Positions 49,062 to 56,694 of a DNA stretch of 64,000 nucleotides are shown in pieces. This stretch comes from Algiphilus sp965216485 (GTDB taxonomy: Bacteria > Pseudomonadota > Gammaproteobacteria > Nevskiales > Nevskiaceae). The position numbers and the translations under genes are program-made. Numbering within the stretch: the stretch's first letter is position 1; every line of letters begins with the position of its first letter. The notes beneath the pieces are model-generated. The model searched no databases. It was not told the origin of the DNA and saw nothing but the letters and a program-made list of their open reading frames with translations. The stretch spans positions 1 to 64,000 of the forward strand of contig NZ_OZ244162.1 in NCBI RefSeq assembly GCF_965216485.1, written 5' to 3'.

Positions 49062-49250
49062 TTGAAATCAGTAAAGCCGTATCTTTCCGGTGGCGTGGTG
49101 GCCATCGCCTTTGCGCTCTCCGCATGTTCACCGGAAGTCGGGAGCAAGGCCTGGTGCCAGGACATGGATGAAGAGCCGAAGGGCGACTGGTCGGCGAATG
49201 AGGCAACCGCCTACGCGAGGAACTGTATCTTCAAGAGCGAGGACGAGTAA
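49062..49250 (+). CDS. Small DUF3012-like lipoprotein
   Basis: A 62-residue lipoprotein starting at TTG 49062, preceded by AGGGAG with good spacing. The signal ends in LSAC (Cys22). The mature part CSPEVGSKAWCQDMDEEPKG, then DWSANEATAYARNCIF matches the DUF3012 pattern, with three cysteines conserved. Function unknown; such proteins are frequent in marine gammaproteobacteria. An ATG start further upstream (49020, giving 76 residues) would add a hydrophilic leader before the signal and is unlikely. Confidence 0.8.
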   Translation: MKSVKPYLSGGVVAIAFALSACSPEVGSKAWCQDMDEEPKGDWSANEATAYARNCIFKSEDE

Positions 49251-49345
49251 CGCCTCCGAAACTGGGCGTTGAGCAGCACTTTCCTCACCTTCGCAGCTAG
49301 GGAATCGCTCCATAACCTTGCGCTCGCACGAATGCAGCGCCTGCC

Positions 49346-50473
49346 ATGACGTCAAATAATCGCGCCCTGATGCCGGACACCCTGCGCCTGGTGGCGCTGT
49401 TTGGCATTGTGGTGGTGAACGTCCAGTTCATCGCCTTCTCCGTGCTACAGGACTTCACCGTGCCAGCGGGGGATACAGTGGCGGATGCCCTCACGCTCTG
49501 GCTGGTGAACGGTGTGGCGCTGATGAAGAGCTACGGACTGTTCTCGTTCATGTTTGGGGTGGGGCTGGGCTTCTTGATGCGCTCGGCGGAGCGCCGCGGA
49601 TTGGCCTTTGGACGGCTGTACCGCAACCGGATGATCGGCCTGCTGCTGCTCGGGCTGGCGCACGGTTGTCTGTTCTTCCCCGGCGACATCCTGGTCACCT
49701 ACGCCGTGGCGGGCGCGATTCTGTACGGCTTCCGCAACTGGCCGGTGCGGCGCCTGGTAGGGGTGGGCACGGCCCTGCTGGTGATTCAGGCGGTGATCAC
49801 GCCGCCGCTCATCTTCATTGCGCCGGCCACGCCGGACGACCTCCTGCAGTGGGAACGCGCGGTGCTGACGACGGGTGGCTTTGCCGACGCGGTGGCCTTT
49901 CGTACAGCGAGCTACCTGATCATCCTGCCGTCGCTGCTGCTGATCCAGGGCGTCTCTGCGCTGGGCTGGTTCTGTCTGGGACTAGCGGCGGTCAAGGCGG
50001 GGATGATTGACGATGCCGACCACCCACTGTGGCAACGCGCCCGCCGCCAGTGCCTGCTTCCCGGGCTGCCGCTGAGCCTGCTGGGTGCAGCACTCTGGCA
50101 ATGGGGGCCGCCGGCGGCAGGCGTGGTGCTGACGGTGGTGGTCGCCCCGATCACGACACTGGGCTATCTCGGTTTGATCGCGCTGCTCTCCCGCGCACCT
50201 GGGCCGATCATGCAGCGCGCACTTGCCGCGGGTGCTTCGAGCCTGAGCATCTATCTGGGCCAGTCCCTTGTCCTGTCCACTCTCTTTTCGGCCTATGGGC
50301 TTGGGCTGTGGGGCGAGGTTGACCGGCTGACCGCCGTGGCGATTGCCGTTGTCGTCACGCTGCTGCTGATCCTGCTGCTCAGCCTGTGGCGCAGGTACTT
50401 CGCGCTCGGCCCCTTTGAATGGGTGTTACGCCGCATGACCTATGCAGGCACTGGCGCTCCCCGTTGCGGGTAA
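49346..50473 (+). CDS. DUF418-domain integral membrane protein (YeiB-like)
   Basis: A 375-residue multi-helix membrane protein. N-terminal PDTLRLVALFGIVVVNVQFI is the typical start of the YeiB/DUF418 family, and about ten hydrophobic segments follow, with GLAHGCLFFPGDILVTYAVA and a C-terminal DUF418 region ending LWRRYFALGPFEWVLRRMTY. The RxxALxGI motif resembles acyltransferase-3-related transporters/acyltransferases, but the biochemical role is not known. It is convergent with the peroxiredoxin/mdaB pair, separated by a strong hairpin. Confidence 0.88.
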   Translation: MTSNNRALMPDTLRLVALFGIVVVNVQFIAFSVLQDFTVPAGDTVADALTLWLVNGVALMKSYGLFSFMFGVGLGFLMRSAERRGLAFGRLYRNRMIGLLLLGLAHGCLFFPGDILVTYAVAGAILYGFRNWPVRRLVGVGTALLVIQAVITPPLIFIAPATPDDLLQWERAVLTTGGFADAVAFRTASYLIILPSLLLIQGVSALGWFCLGLAAVKAGMIDDADHPLWQRARRQCLLPGLPLSLLGAALWQWGPPAAGVVLTVVVAPITTLGYLGLIALLSRAPGPIMQRALAAGASSLSIYLGQSLVLSTLFSAYGLGLWGEVDRLTAVAIAVVVTLLLILLLSLWRRYFALGPFEWVLRRMTYAGTGAPRCG

Positions 50474-50509
50474 TACACGTCCAATGCCCCGGGCGCCCTG
50501 CCCTGCTTC

Positions 50510-50553
50510 GGCTGACGATGGCGGCCATCCTGCACCGCCATCCACAGTCAGCC
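50510..50553. terminator. Bidirectional terminator-like hairpin
   Basis: GGCTGAC-GATGGCGG (50510-50524) pairs with CCGCCATC (50535-50542) and GTCAGCC (50547-50553), with a 10-nt loop and a 4-nt bulge. It lies between the convergent DUF418 and peroxiredoxin genes and could terminate both. No T-tract is present. Confidence 0.6.
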
Positions 50554-50563
50554 ATTGCAGGGA

Positions 50564-51106
50564 TTAGGCGACGTAGCTGCGTGTACCGCGCACGGGATAG
50601 TTGTTGGCGGGGTCGCGAATCCACTTAAGCCCCGACACCAGCGTCTTGAGTGCGGGCCGTACGAAGGGGTTGTTGGACAGATCGACCACGTGAAGCGCAC
50701 CGTCGGCATTGATGACGAACAGCCCAGGCTCCGCAAAGGGGTGGTCGGTTTCACTGGGCGAACGCGGGTCCGACACGTACAGACCAAGCTGCTGCATCTG
50801 GGAGATGCTCAGGCCGTGGTACAGCGGGAATTCCACGCTGAGCTGCGTCATGTGCTCGGCTAGCTGCTCGGCGCTGTCTGCGGAAACGGCTGCCACGTCC
50901 ACGCCGATGTCGCCGAGTGCGGCGCGATAGGTCTCCAGCTCGTTGAGGTAGCGCGTGCACATCGGGCAATGCCGGCCACGGTAGACGACAACCATCATCC
51001 AATCATGGCCGCCCGTGGGCTGAGAAAGGTCGCGCTGCGCGCCGTCGGCGCCGGTCACCACGATCTTTGGAAAGGGGTGCCCGGCTTCGAGCTTTGGACT
51101 GCTCAT
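50564..51106 (-). CDS. Peroxiredoxin-like (AhpC/TSA family) protein
   Basis: A 180-residue thioredoxin-fold protein. The active region is VVYRGRHCPMCTRYLNELE, with Cys47 and Cys50 forming a CxxC rather than the single peroxidatic Cys of classic Prx. The rest (VAAVSADSAEQLAEHMTQL, EPGLFVINADG) follows the AhpC/TSA pattern seen in the peroxiredoxin-like bacterial family. It probably reduces peroxides or disulfides. Its start overlaps the mdaB stop by 4 bp, so both are translated together under the divergent HxlR regulator. Confidence 0.88.
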   Translation of the reverse strand: MSSPKLEAGHPFPKIVVTGADGAQRDLSQPTGGHDWMMVVVYRGRHCPMCTRYLNELETYRAALGDIGVDVAAVSADSAEQLAEHMTQLSVEFPLYHGLSISQMQQLGLYVSDPRSPSETDHPFAEPGLFVINADGALHVVDLSNNPFVRPALKTLVSGLKWIRDPANNYPVRGTRSYVA

Positions 51107-51717
51107 GACATGGCTCCTGCTTCTTGCATGGCTGGGATGTGGGCCACCAGGTGCGATGCAAACCGCTCCAGGTCCTTCTCGGCTTCTGGCGCCTTCATCA
51201 CGTCGTGCGCGGAAAAGGTCGGCAAAGCCTGTGCACCGAAGAACTTCATATTGAGATGCATGGGATAGAGCAAGGTATCCACGTCAGCGCCTCCGAAGAA
51301 GGGCTCACCCGGATCATTGAAGGCTTCGGCGGGCGCATTGAGGGTGACGGACAGCATGTAGCGGGTATCTGTGAGGGTTCCGCCCATGCCGTAGTTCGCT
51401 TTGGGGTGCGCGGAGCTTCTGCCGTCCCCATTGGATAGCCGGCCGTCCATGCCTGCCGTGTAGACCGCGTCCATATAGCGCTTGAAGGACCAGGGAACCC
51501 CCATCCAGTTGACGGGAAACTGCATGAAGATGACGTCCGCCCACATGTGATTGGCGACTTCGGTGTCGACGTCGTACTCCTCGGCCGTACGTGTCACACG
51601 CAGTTCATGGCCTTGGCTCTCCAGTATTTCCGAGGCGCGCCGGACAAAACTGGCGTTGAGCGCCCCTGGGGCGAAGGGAAACGCCTGATGGCCGTTGATG
51701 ATGAAGATCTTGGGCAT
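51103..51717 (-). CDS. mdaB: NAD(P)H quinone reductase, MdaB-like flavodoxin-fold enzyme
   Basis: A 204-residue flavoprotein. It begins KIFIINGHQAFPFAPGALNA (family MdaB: FAD/NADPH quinone reductase), with FMQFPVNWMGVPWSFKRYMD around the active site and a MGGTLTDTRYMLSVTLNAP segment. MdaB reduces quinones by two electrons, avoiding semiquinone radicals, and returns membrane quinones to the reduced, antioxidant form. It is divergent from the HxlR gene with an inverted repeat in between and is followed by a coupled peroxiredoxin gene. Confidence 0.93.
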   Translation of the reverse strand: MPKIFIINGHQAFPFAPGALNASFVRRASEILESQGHELRVTRTAEEYDVDTEVANHMWADVIFMQFPVNWMGVPWSFKRYMDAVYTAGMDGRLSNGDGRSSAHPKANYGMGGTLTDTRYMLSVTLNAPAEAFNDPGEPFFGGADVDTLLYPMHLNMKFFGAQALPTFSAHDVMKAPEAEKDLERFASHLVAHIPAMQEAGAMS

Positions 51718-51799
51718 GCAATGCTCCTGAAAACGCCGCTGGCTTGACGGGATGGATACGGCGGATGAAGCTAGAGTAGAAACGCACCAAAGACAACCA

Positions 51800-51815
51800 G
51801 TTAATTTTTTGTAAC
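51800..51815. promoter_or_regulatory. Candidate HxlR operator (GTTA-N8-TAAC)
   Basis: GTTA at 51800-51803 and TAAC at 51812-51815 form an inverted repeat across an AT-rich spacer, just before the HxlR ATG and within the 106-bp divergent promoter shared with mdaB. HxlR/MarR-type dimers bind such short dyads. Inferred. Confidence 0.45.
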
Positions 51816-51823
51816 CTAGTCAC

Positions 51824-52198
51824 ATGAATACACAAGCCCAGCCGCATGCACGCGGTCAGAACGTGGGAACCGAGACCTGCATGGAGCCCTGTCCGATAGA
51901 ACGCGGGATGCGGATCATCGGCGGTAAATGGACCGGCTCCATCCTCTGGCATCTCAAGGACGGGCCGGTGCGCTTCAACGAGCTCTCGCGAATGATCGGC
52001 GGTGCCAGCAAGAAGATGCTGACCGACCGCTTGCGTGCGCTGGTGGCCCAGGGGCTGGTCACACGTCACGTGATGCCGACGGCGCCGGTATCGGTACAGT
52101 ACGAAATCACGGACGTCGGGCGCAGCGCGCTGCACGTCCTTGACGCCTTGCGGCAATGGAGTGAAACACTGCCGGCGGGACTGCAAGCGCAATCGTGA
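51824..52198 (+). CDS. HxlR-family redox-type transcriptional regulator
   Basis: A 124-residue winged-helix regulator. The family core is visible as CPIERGMRIIGGKWTGSILW, LKDGPVRFNELSRMIGGASK and MLTDRLRALVAQGLVTRHV. Two N-terminal cysteines, Cys19 and Cys23 (TCMEPCPIE), are present; Cys23 corresponds to the redox/electrophile-sensing cysteine of YodB, HypR and QorR. It is divergent from mdaB-peroxiredoxin, which it probably represses until quinones or oxidants modify the cysteine. The 3' end overlaps the upstream region of the CobW gene. Confidence 0.92.
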   Translation: MNTQAQPHARGQNVGTETCMEPCPIERGMRIIGGKWTGSILWHLKDGPVRFNELSRMIGGASKKMLTDRLRALVAQGLVTRHVMPTAPVSVQYEITDVGRSALHVLDALRQWSETLPAGLQAQS

Positions 52199-52238
52199 TG
52201 CAATAGCACCGCACTCCCACACGCGCACTCCTTTCACC

Positions 52239-53183
52239 TTGAAAAACCGTCTCAGCAATATCCCCGTCACCCTGGTCACTGGCCTGCTGGGTGCCGGCAA
52301 GACGACGCTCATCGATCACCTGCTGGAGCAGCGGCCACGTGACCAGCGCTGGGCCGTGCTGGTGAACGAGTTCAGCGAGACCGGCGTGGACGGCGCGCGG
52401 CTGGCGCGCGAGGGCGTCTACCTGCGCGAAGTTGCGGGCGGATGCATGGGGTGCTCGGCGGCGCTGATGCTGCAGGTGGAACTCAACCGCCTGCTGCGCG
52501 AGGCACAGCCGCATCGGTTGCTGGTGGAGCCAACCGGATTGGGGCATCCGATGGAGCTGCTGCAGTTCTTTCAGGGGGAAAACTACCGCGAGGTGCTGTC
52601 GCCGCGCGCGACGATCTGCCTGCTGGATGCCCGGCGCCTGTCCGAACAGAAGTTTCTGGACTCGCCGTTGTGGGACCAGCAGAAGCAGAGCGCGGATGTA
52701 CTGCTCGGCAGCAAGGCCGATCTGTGGACGCCGGAGGATCGCGCCGCCTTCGATGGGCTATGCGCGGAACAGTCCTTTCTTGCCTGCGGCATCGTGCCCG
52801 CCGCGGGCGGTCGCTTCGACACGGCCTGGCTGGACGCGCCGGCGGGCAGCCGGGAGGCGGCGGCCCGTCACGATCACCACCACGGGCACAGCCACGACCA
52901 CGATCATGAGTCAGGGCCGCAGGTCCACGACCTGGCCTTTGCCCCAGATGCCAGCTTTGACGCCGACACACTGCGCAGCGTGTTGCAGGCACTGAACTGC
53001 GAACGCGTCAAAGGCAGCGTGCAGGGCACTAACGGCCCATTGCGCGTGGATGGGACCAACGGTGAAATCAATATTGCCCCCGAGCCACATGCGCCGACCA
53101 ACCGGCTACAAGTGATTGGCGGCAGTCAAGTCCATAAGGCCGAACTGGAACAGCGGATGCTCCGCGCCGCCGCTTCGCGATAA
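52239..53183 (+). CDS. CobW/COG0523 GTPase, zinc-chaperone type with His-rich loop
   Basis: A 314-residue G3E GTPase. The P-loop is TGLLGAGKTTLIDHLL, NEFSETGVDG is switch I, and the metal motif reads VAGGCMGCSAA (Cys69 and Cys72), where the family normally has CxCC. Guanine specificity is around GSKADL. Residues 209-222 (RHDHHHGHSHDHDH) are a strong metal-binding stretch, as in ZNG1/YeiR-like zinc metallochaperones. The start is probably TTG 52239 (KNRLSNIPVTLVTGLLG); an in-frame ATG at 52140 would lie inside the HxlR gene. It likely inserts a divalent metal into a partner enzyme. Confidence 0.88.
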   Translation: MKNRLSNIPVTLVTGLLGAGKTTLIDHLLEQRPRDQRWAVLVNEFSETGVDGARLAREGVYLREVAGGCMGCSAALMLQVELNRLLREAQPHRLLVEPTGLGHPMELLQFFQGENYREVLSPRATICLLDARRLSEQKFLDSPLWDQQKQSADVLLGSKADLWTPEDRAAFDGLCAEQSFLACGIVPAAGGRFDTAWLDAPAGSREAAARHDHHHGHSHDHDHESGPQVHDLAFAPDASFDADTLRSVLQALNCERVKGSVQGTNGPLRVDGTNGEINIAPEPHAPTNRLQVIGGSQVHKAELEQRMLRAAASR

Positions 53184-53232
53184 GCGAACGTCAAAGCGCC
53201 CAAATTCGGCTTGCGCCACAGGACAGACGTAT

Positions 53233-53625
53233 CTAGTTGGCTGAGCGCGTCTCCAAGTATGCGTACCTGGCCACGGTGGCGAGCAACCCGATACTACCCG
53301 TGCAGCCGATGAGGACCAACCAAGGCAGCGGCTGCATGCCGAGCCTGCGCATGCGCGGCACCAGCAGATACCAGGCCGTTCCGATGGCGAGCAGCAGATC
53401 GAACCAGATCTGGTTGCCCCAGAAGCCGGCGACGTGATCCTCCCAAAAGCCGAAGGGACCTTCGCGCGCAACCGTGACCAGGGAAAAGACCAGGAACGCG
53501 ATGGCGAACAGTGCCGGCATGCCCCAACTGCGATGCGTGGCATCGGATGGCTTGAAGGCCATGGTGACAGCCGCAATCAGAAAGATCGCGGCGCCGGCGA
53601 TGGCAAGAAGAGCATGCATGGACAT
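53233..53625 (-). CDS. Small integral membrane protein (unknown family)
   Basis: A 130-residue protein with four predicted helices: LLAIAGAAIFLIAAVTMAF, MPALFAIAFLVFSLVTVA, IWFDLLLAIGTAWYLLV and WLVLIGCTGSIGLLATVARY. The middle charged loop EGPFGFWEDHVAGFWGNQ is aromatic-rich. This is like the DUF2834-type small membrane proteins, but I cannot name it with certainty. It faces CobW convergently and is divergent from gloA. Function unknown. Confidence 0.75.
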   Translation of the reverse strand: MSMHALLAIAGAAIFLIAAVTMAFKPSDATHRSWGMPALFAIAFLVFSLVTVAREGPFGFWEDHVAGFWGNQIWFDLLLAIGTAWYLLVPRMRRLGMQPLPWLVLIGCTGSIGLLATVARYAYLETRSAN

Positions 53626-53796
53626 GAGCGCACCTTGGAATTAGGGAGTGTGCCCAGTAGGCGTCAGCCGAGGTCGTGGCGGCAATTACGCGGCAGGTAA
53701 TGCCTCGCCCGGCACAGCCCGGGTTGGACAGATCAGGGCTGTGCCCACCACCCGGCGCGAGGCTGGCACAGTAGCGCCACTGATCAGGAGGCAAGC

Positions 53797-54240
53797 ATGG
53801 AATACCTGCACACAATGCTGCGCGTGGCCGATCTGGACGCCACGCTGCAATTCTTCACCGAAGGTCTGAACATGGTCGAGACCAACCGCATGGACAGCGA
53901 GAAGGGGCGCTTCACGTTGGTCTTTCTGGCGGCCAAGGACGACGTGGAGAAGGCGAAGCAGAACAAGTCGCCCCTCATCGAGCTGACCTACAACTGGGAC
54001 CCGGAGGAATACACCGGCGGCCGCAATTTCGGACATCTGGCCTACCGCGTGGACGACATCTACGCGCTGTGTGCACACCTGCAGAACAACCTGGGCGTGA
54101 CCATCAACCGTCCGCCGCGCGATGGCCACATGGCCTTCGTGCGTACACCGGACGGCATCTCCATTGAACTGTTGCAGAAGGGCGAAGCCCTGCCGCCGCA
54201 GGAGCCGTGGGCGTCGATGCCGAATACCGGTAGCTGGTGA
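53797..54240 (+). CDS. gloA: Lactoylglutathione lyase (glyoxalase I)
   Basis: A 147-residue VOC-fold enzyme converting the methylglyoxal-glutathione hemithioacetal to S-lactoylglutathione. All four metal ligands of bacterial Ni-type GlxI are in place: His5 (MEYLHTML), Glu62 (IELTYNWD), His80 (FGHLAYRVDD) and Glu124 (SIELLQ). WDPEEYTGGRNFGHLAYRVD is a nearly invariant stretch. GAGG lies in front of ATG 53797 (CAGGAGGCAAGC). It is followed by a perfect 13-bp hairpin before the convergent FadL-type gene. Confidence 0.96.
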   Translation: MEYLHTMLRVADLDATLQFFTEGLNMVETNRMDSEKGRFTLVFLAAKDDVEKAKQNKSPLIELTYNWDPEEYTGGRNFGHLAYRVDDIYALCAHLQNNLGVTINRPPRDGHMAFVRTPDGISIELLQKGEALPPQEPWASMPNTGSW

Positions 54241-54246
54241 ATAAGG

Positions 54247-54276
54247 GGTGCTGCCGGCGGTATCGCCGGCAGCACC
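54247..54276. terminator. Perfect hairpin between gloA and the FadL-type gene
   Basis: GGTGCTGCCGGCG (54247-54259) and CGCCGGCAGCACC (54264-54276) form a 13-bp perfect stem with loop GTAT, between two convergent genes. There is no T-tract, so it probably acts as a shared pause/termination element. Confidence 0.6.
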
Positions 54277-54299
54277 ACGTACCCGGCTCCTGCGCCGCG

Positions 54300-55487
54300 C
54301 TATTTCCAGGTGAAATGCACGGCAAATCCGGTACGGATTTCGTTGTGATAATTGCCGGCGAAGTTGGGGTTGCGTTCCGGTGCAATCTCCCGATGCCGGC
54401 CCGCGGCGTAGCCCCAGGTGAAGCCGATGTTGTACTTCTCGTGCTGGGTTTCGTAGCCGATCATGAGCATGGCGTCCGCCGTGTCGAAGAGCGTGGGGCG
54501 CATGGCCTCGCCCTCGATCATCCAGGGTTCCTGCGTGAAGCCAATGCGCAGCACCCGGTTGCTCAGACCGGTGTACTCCAGCGCCACCCAGTGACGGAAG
54601 CGGTTGGTCGCATCCGCGATATAGGGCTGATCCAGCGCGTTGCTGTCGCTGAAATTGAAGCGCCCCGACTCGAAGTCCTCGTAGCGCGTCCATTTGGTCT
54701 GTGCCAGAAGATGAAGCCCCGGGAGTGCCTCATAGTCAAAAGCTGCAGTGACGCTCTGCGGCGTGTAGAGCTCCAGCTCCAGCTTCTGGTCGACCTCACC
54801 GACGCTGCCATTGCCGGACAAGCGCGAGAAGCCGCGCGTGCGGTAGCTCAACCCCAGCGACAGGCGCTCGGTGGCGTCATAGACCAGGCCCACAGCGCCG
54901 TCGATGCCGATGCCATTGATGCCGTCGAAGTCCACCGGCCCCAGTGGCGTCGGCAGTTGCACGCTCTGCTGCACGTAGTTCGGGGCCACCTGCACGCCCA
55001 CGCGCAGCTTGGAACTCAATTCCCGTCCAGCCAGAAAGCCGACATTGACCAGCGCAAGTTTCCCGAGGAAGGGGGTTTCCTGACCGCCGTCGGCGGCAAA
55101 GTCAAAGGCGCTTCCCACGGAGCCATAGACGCCCACGCCCATGTGCCAGCCCGCGGGTGCACCGAGGCCGTACCAAAAATTCATGAAGACAGGGGTCTGA
55201 TTGCTGATCTGGTTGAAGTCGCGTCGTCGGTCGCGGTACTTGGCGGTGAAACTCACGGCGGCGACGGCACCCACGATCTGCTCGCTGAGCGGCCCGACCA
55301 CCCCGGCCGGGTTGGTGAGCGAAGCGCTACCGGCATCGTAGGGCGACGCACCGGCGGCACCGGCCAGGTCACCGTCCCGGGTGGCGGTATGCGGCGACAG
55401 AATGAGCGATGCCTGCGCCGTGGACGCAGCCAGCGCCAGCAGGCCGATGGAGAGTTTGCCGAGGTTTCGGGCAAATCGACGCGTCAC
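54300..55487 (-). CDS. OmpP1/FadL-family outer membrane transport protein
   Basis: A 395-residue beta-barrel starting at GTG 55487, which has GGGAG at ideal distance and a cleavable signal (LSIGLLALAASTAQAS); the open frame continues upstream to 55694 but that extension is not a signal peptide. The mature N-terminus resembles FadL: DLAGAAGASPYDAGSASLTN followed by PAGV is the hatch-domain motif seen around the NPA sequence. The C-terminus ends in a barrel strand (TGFAVHFTWK). It should let hydrophobic molecules such as fatty acids or alkanes cross the outer membrane. It lies 79 bp downstream of the haloalkane dehalogenase on the same strand. Confidence 0.85.
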   Translation of the reverse strand: MTRRFARNLGKLSIGLLALAASTAQASLILSPHTATRDGDLAGAAGASPYDAGSASLTNPAGVVGPLSEQIVGAVAAVSFTAKYRDRRRDFNQISNQTPVFMNFWYGLGAPAGWHMGVGVYGSVGSAFDFAADGGQETPFLGKLALVNVGFLAGRELSSKLRVGVQVAPNYVQQSVQLPTPLGPVDFDGINGIGIDGAVGLVYDATERLSLGLSYRTRGFSRLSGNGSVGEVDQKLELELYTPQSVTAAFDYEALPGLHLLAQTKWTRYEDFESGRFNFSDSNALDQPYIADATNRFRHWVALEYTGLSNRVLRIGFTQEPWMIEGEAMRPTLFDTADAMLMIGYETQHEKYNIGFTWGYAAGRHREIAPERNPNFAGNYHNEIRTGFAVHFTWK

Positions 55488-55566
55488 AGGTGTTCTCCCG
55501 ATCTTGGGCGGCGGAGCGTGTCCAGCCGCGGGATGTGGTGGGGTGGATGTGTGCGACGGCAAGACG

Positions 55567-56445
55567 CTAGCCGGGCAGCCGCGCGATCCAGTGCGCAATG
55601 GCCTCGCCGATGGCGTCCGGGGCGTCTTCCTGCACGAAGTGCACGCCGGGCACAGTGATCTCTTCCTGATTCGGCCAACCGCGGCAGAAGTCACGGGCGG
55701 CGCCGGTCACGATGGCGCCCGGCTCGGCATTGATGAATAGCTTCGGTACCGGGCTCGTCGACAGCCATTCCCCGTATTGCTCGACCAGGTCCACCACATC
55801 GGCCGGCTCGCCCGCGATGGGCAACTCGCGCGGCCATGTCAGGGTGGGACGACGGTCTTCTCCAGGCTGCGCGAAGGGCTGACGATAGGCCGCCATTTCC
55901 GCCTCGCTGAGGTCTCGCAGGATCGCCGCCGGAAGAATGTCCTCGATGAAGACGTTCTGGTCGAGGATCATGTGCTCGCCCTGCGGCCCGCGCAGGGCCT
56001 GAAAGGTCTCGCGGAAGGCTTGCGGCCATTCCTCCCAGCTCAGCGGCTTGACGATGGCTTCCATGTACACGATGCCGCGCACGCGGTCCGCGTGGCGTCG
56101 CGCCCAATCGAAGCCCAGGGCGGAGCCCCAATCGTGCAGCACCAGGATGACGGGTTCCTCTGGCAGCACTGCATCGACAAAGGCATCGACGAACGCACGG
56201 TGCTCCACGAAGCGATAGCGGCCTGGTTCCGCACCAGGACGCTTGTCCGAATCGCCCATGCCGATCAGATCCGGCGCGATGCAGCGGCCAGAGTCCGACA
56301 GATGGGGAAGGATGTTGCGCCACAGGTACGACGAGGTGGGGTTGCCATGCTGCAACCAGATCGGCAGCCCCCTCCCCTGCTCCACATAGGCCATGGATAG
56401 GCCATTGACGGTCACGCGCTGCTTCAAAGGCAGGTCGGACGGCAT
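55567..56445 (-). CDS. dhaA: Haloalkane dehalogenase (HLD-II type)
   Basis: A 292-residue alpha/beta hydrolase. The full HLD-II pentad is readable: halide-binding Asn35 (LQHGNPTSSYLWRN), nucleophile Asp105 with halide-binding Trp106 (LVLHDWGSALGFDWA), catalytic acid Glu129 (VYMEAIV) and base His269 (VPGVHFVQEDAP). Such enzymes hydrolyse C-halogen bonds of haloalkanes to alcohols. GGAGGAG-like sequence precedes ATG 56445. It heads a likely two-gene operon with the FadL-type porin. The symbol names the family; LinB/DmbA-type specificity is not distinguishable by eye. Confidence 0.92.
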   Translation of the reverse strand: MPSDLPLKQRVTVNGLSMAYVEQGRGLPIWLQHGNPTSSYLWRNILPHLSDSGRCIAPDLIGMGDSDKRPGAEPGRYRFVEHRAFVDAFVDAVLPEEPVILVLHDWGSALGFDWARRHADRVRGIVYMEAIVKPLSWEEWPQAFRETFQALRGPQGEHMILDQNVFIEDILPAAILRDLSEAEMAAYRQPFAQPGEDRRPTLTWPRELPIAGEPADVVDLVEQYGEWLSTSPVPKLFINAEPGAIVTGAARDFCRGWPNQEEITVPGVHFVQEDAPDAIGEAIAHWIARLPG

Positions 56446-56694
56446 GCTTCTTTCTCCTCCGATGGTGCGTGCATGCCGGGACGACTTCAGCCACTCTTGA
56501 TGACGCCATGCACGCTTTGGGTGCACCGAGCATGCCCGCTGGCGCCCGCCCACACCCCTTCCGAATGACAGGGGCGAACATCGCATCGATACGCGTGGCC
56601 CGTAGCGCCATCTTCGCGATCACACCGATGCCCGCATTCCCCGGGGCGGCGCAGAGCGCTACAGTAGCGCTCCCCCCCCAAGCTCGACCGCGGC

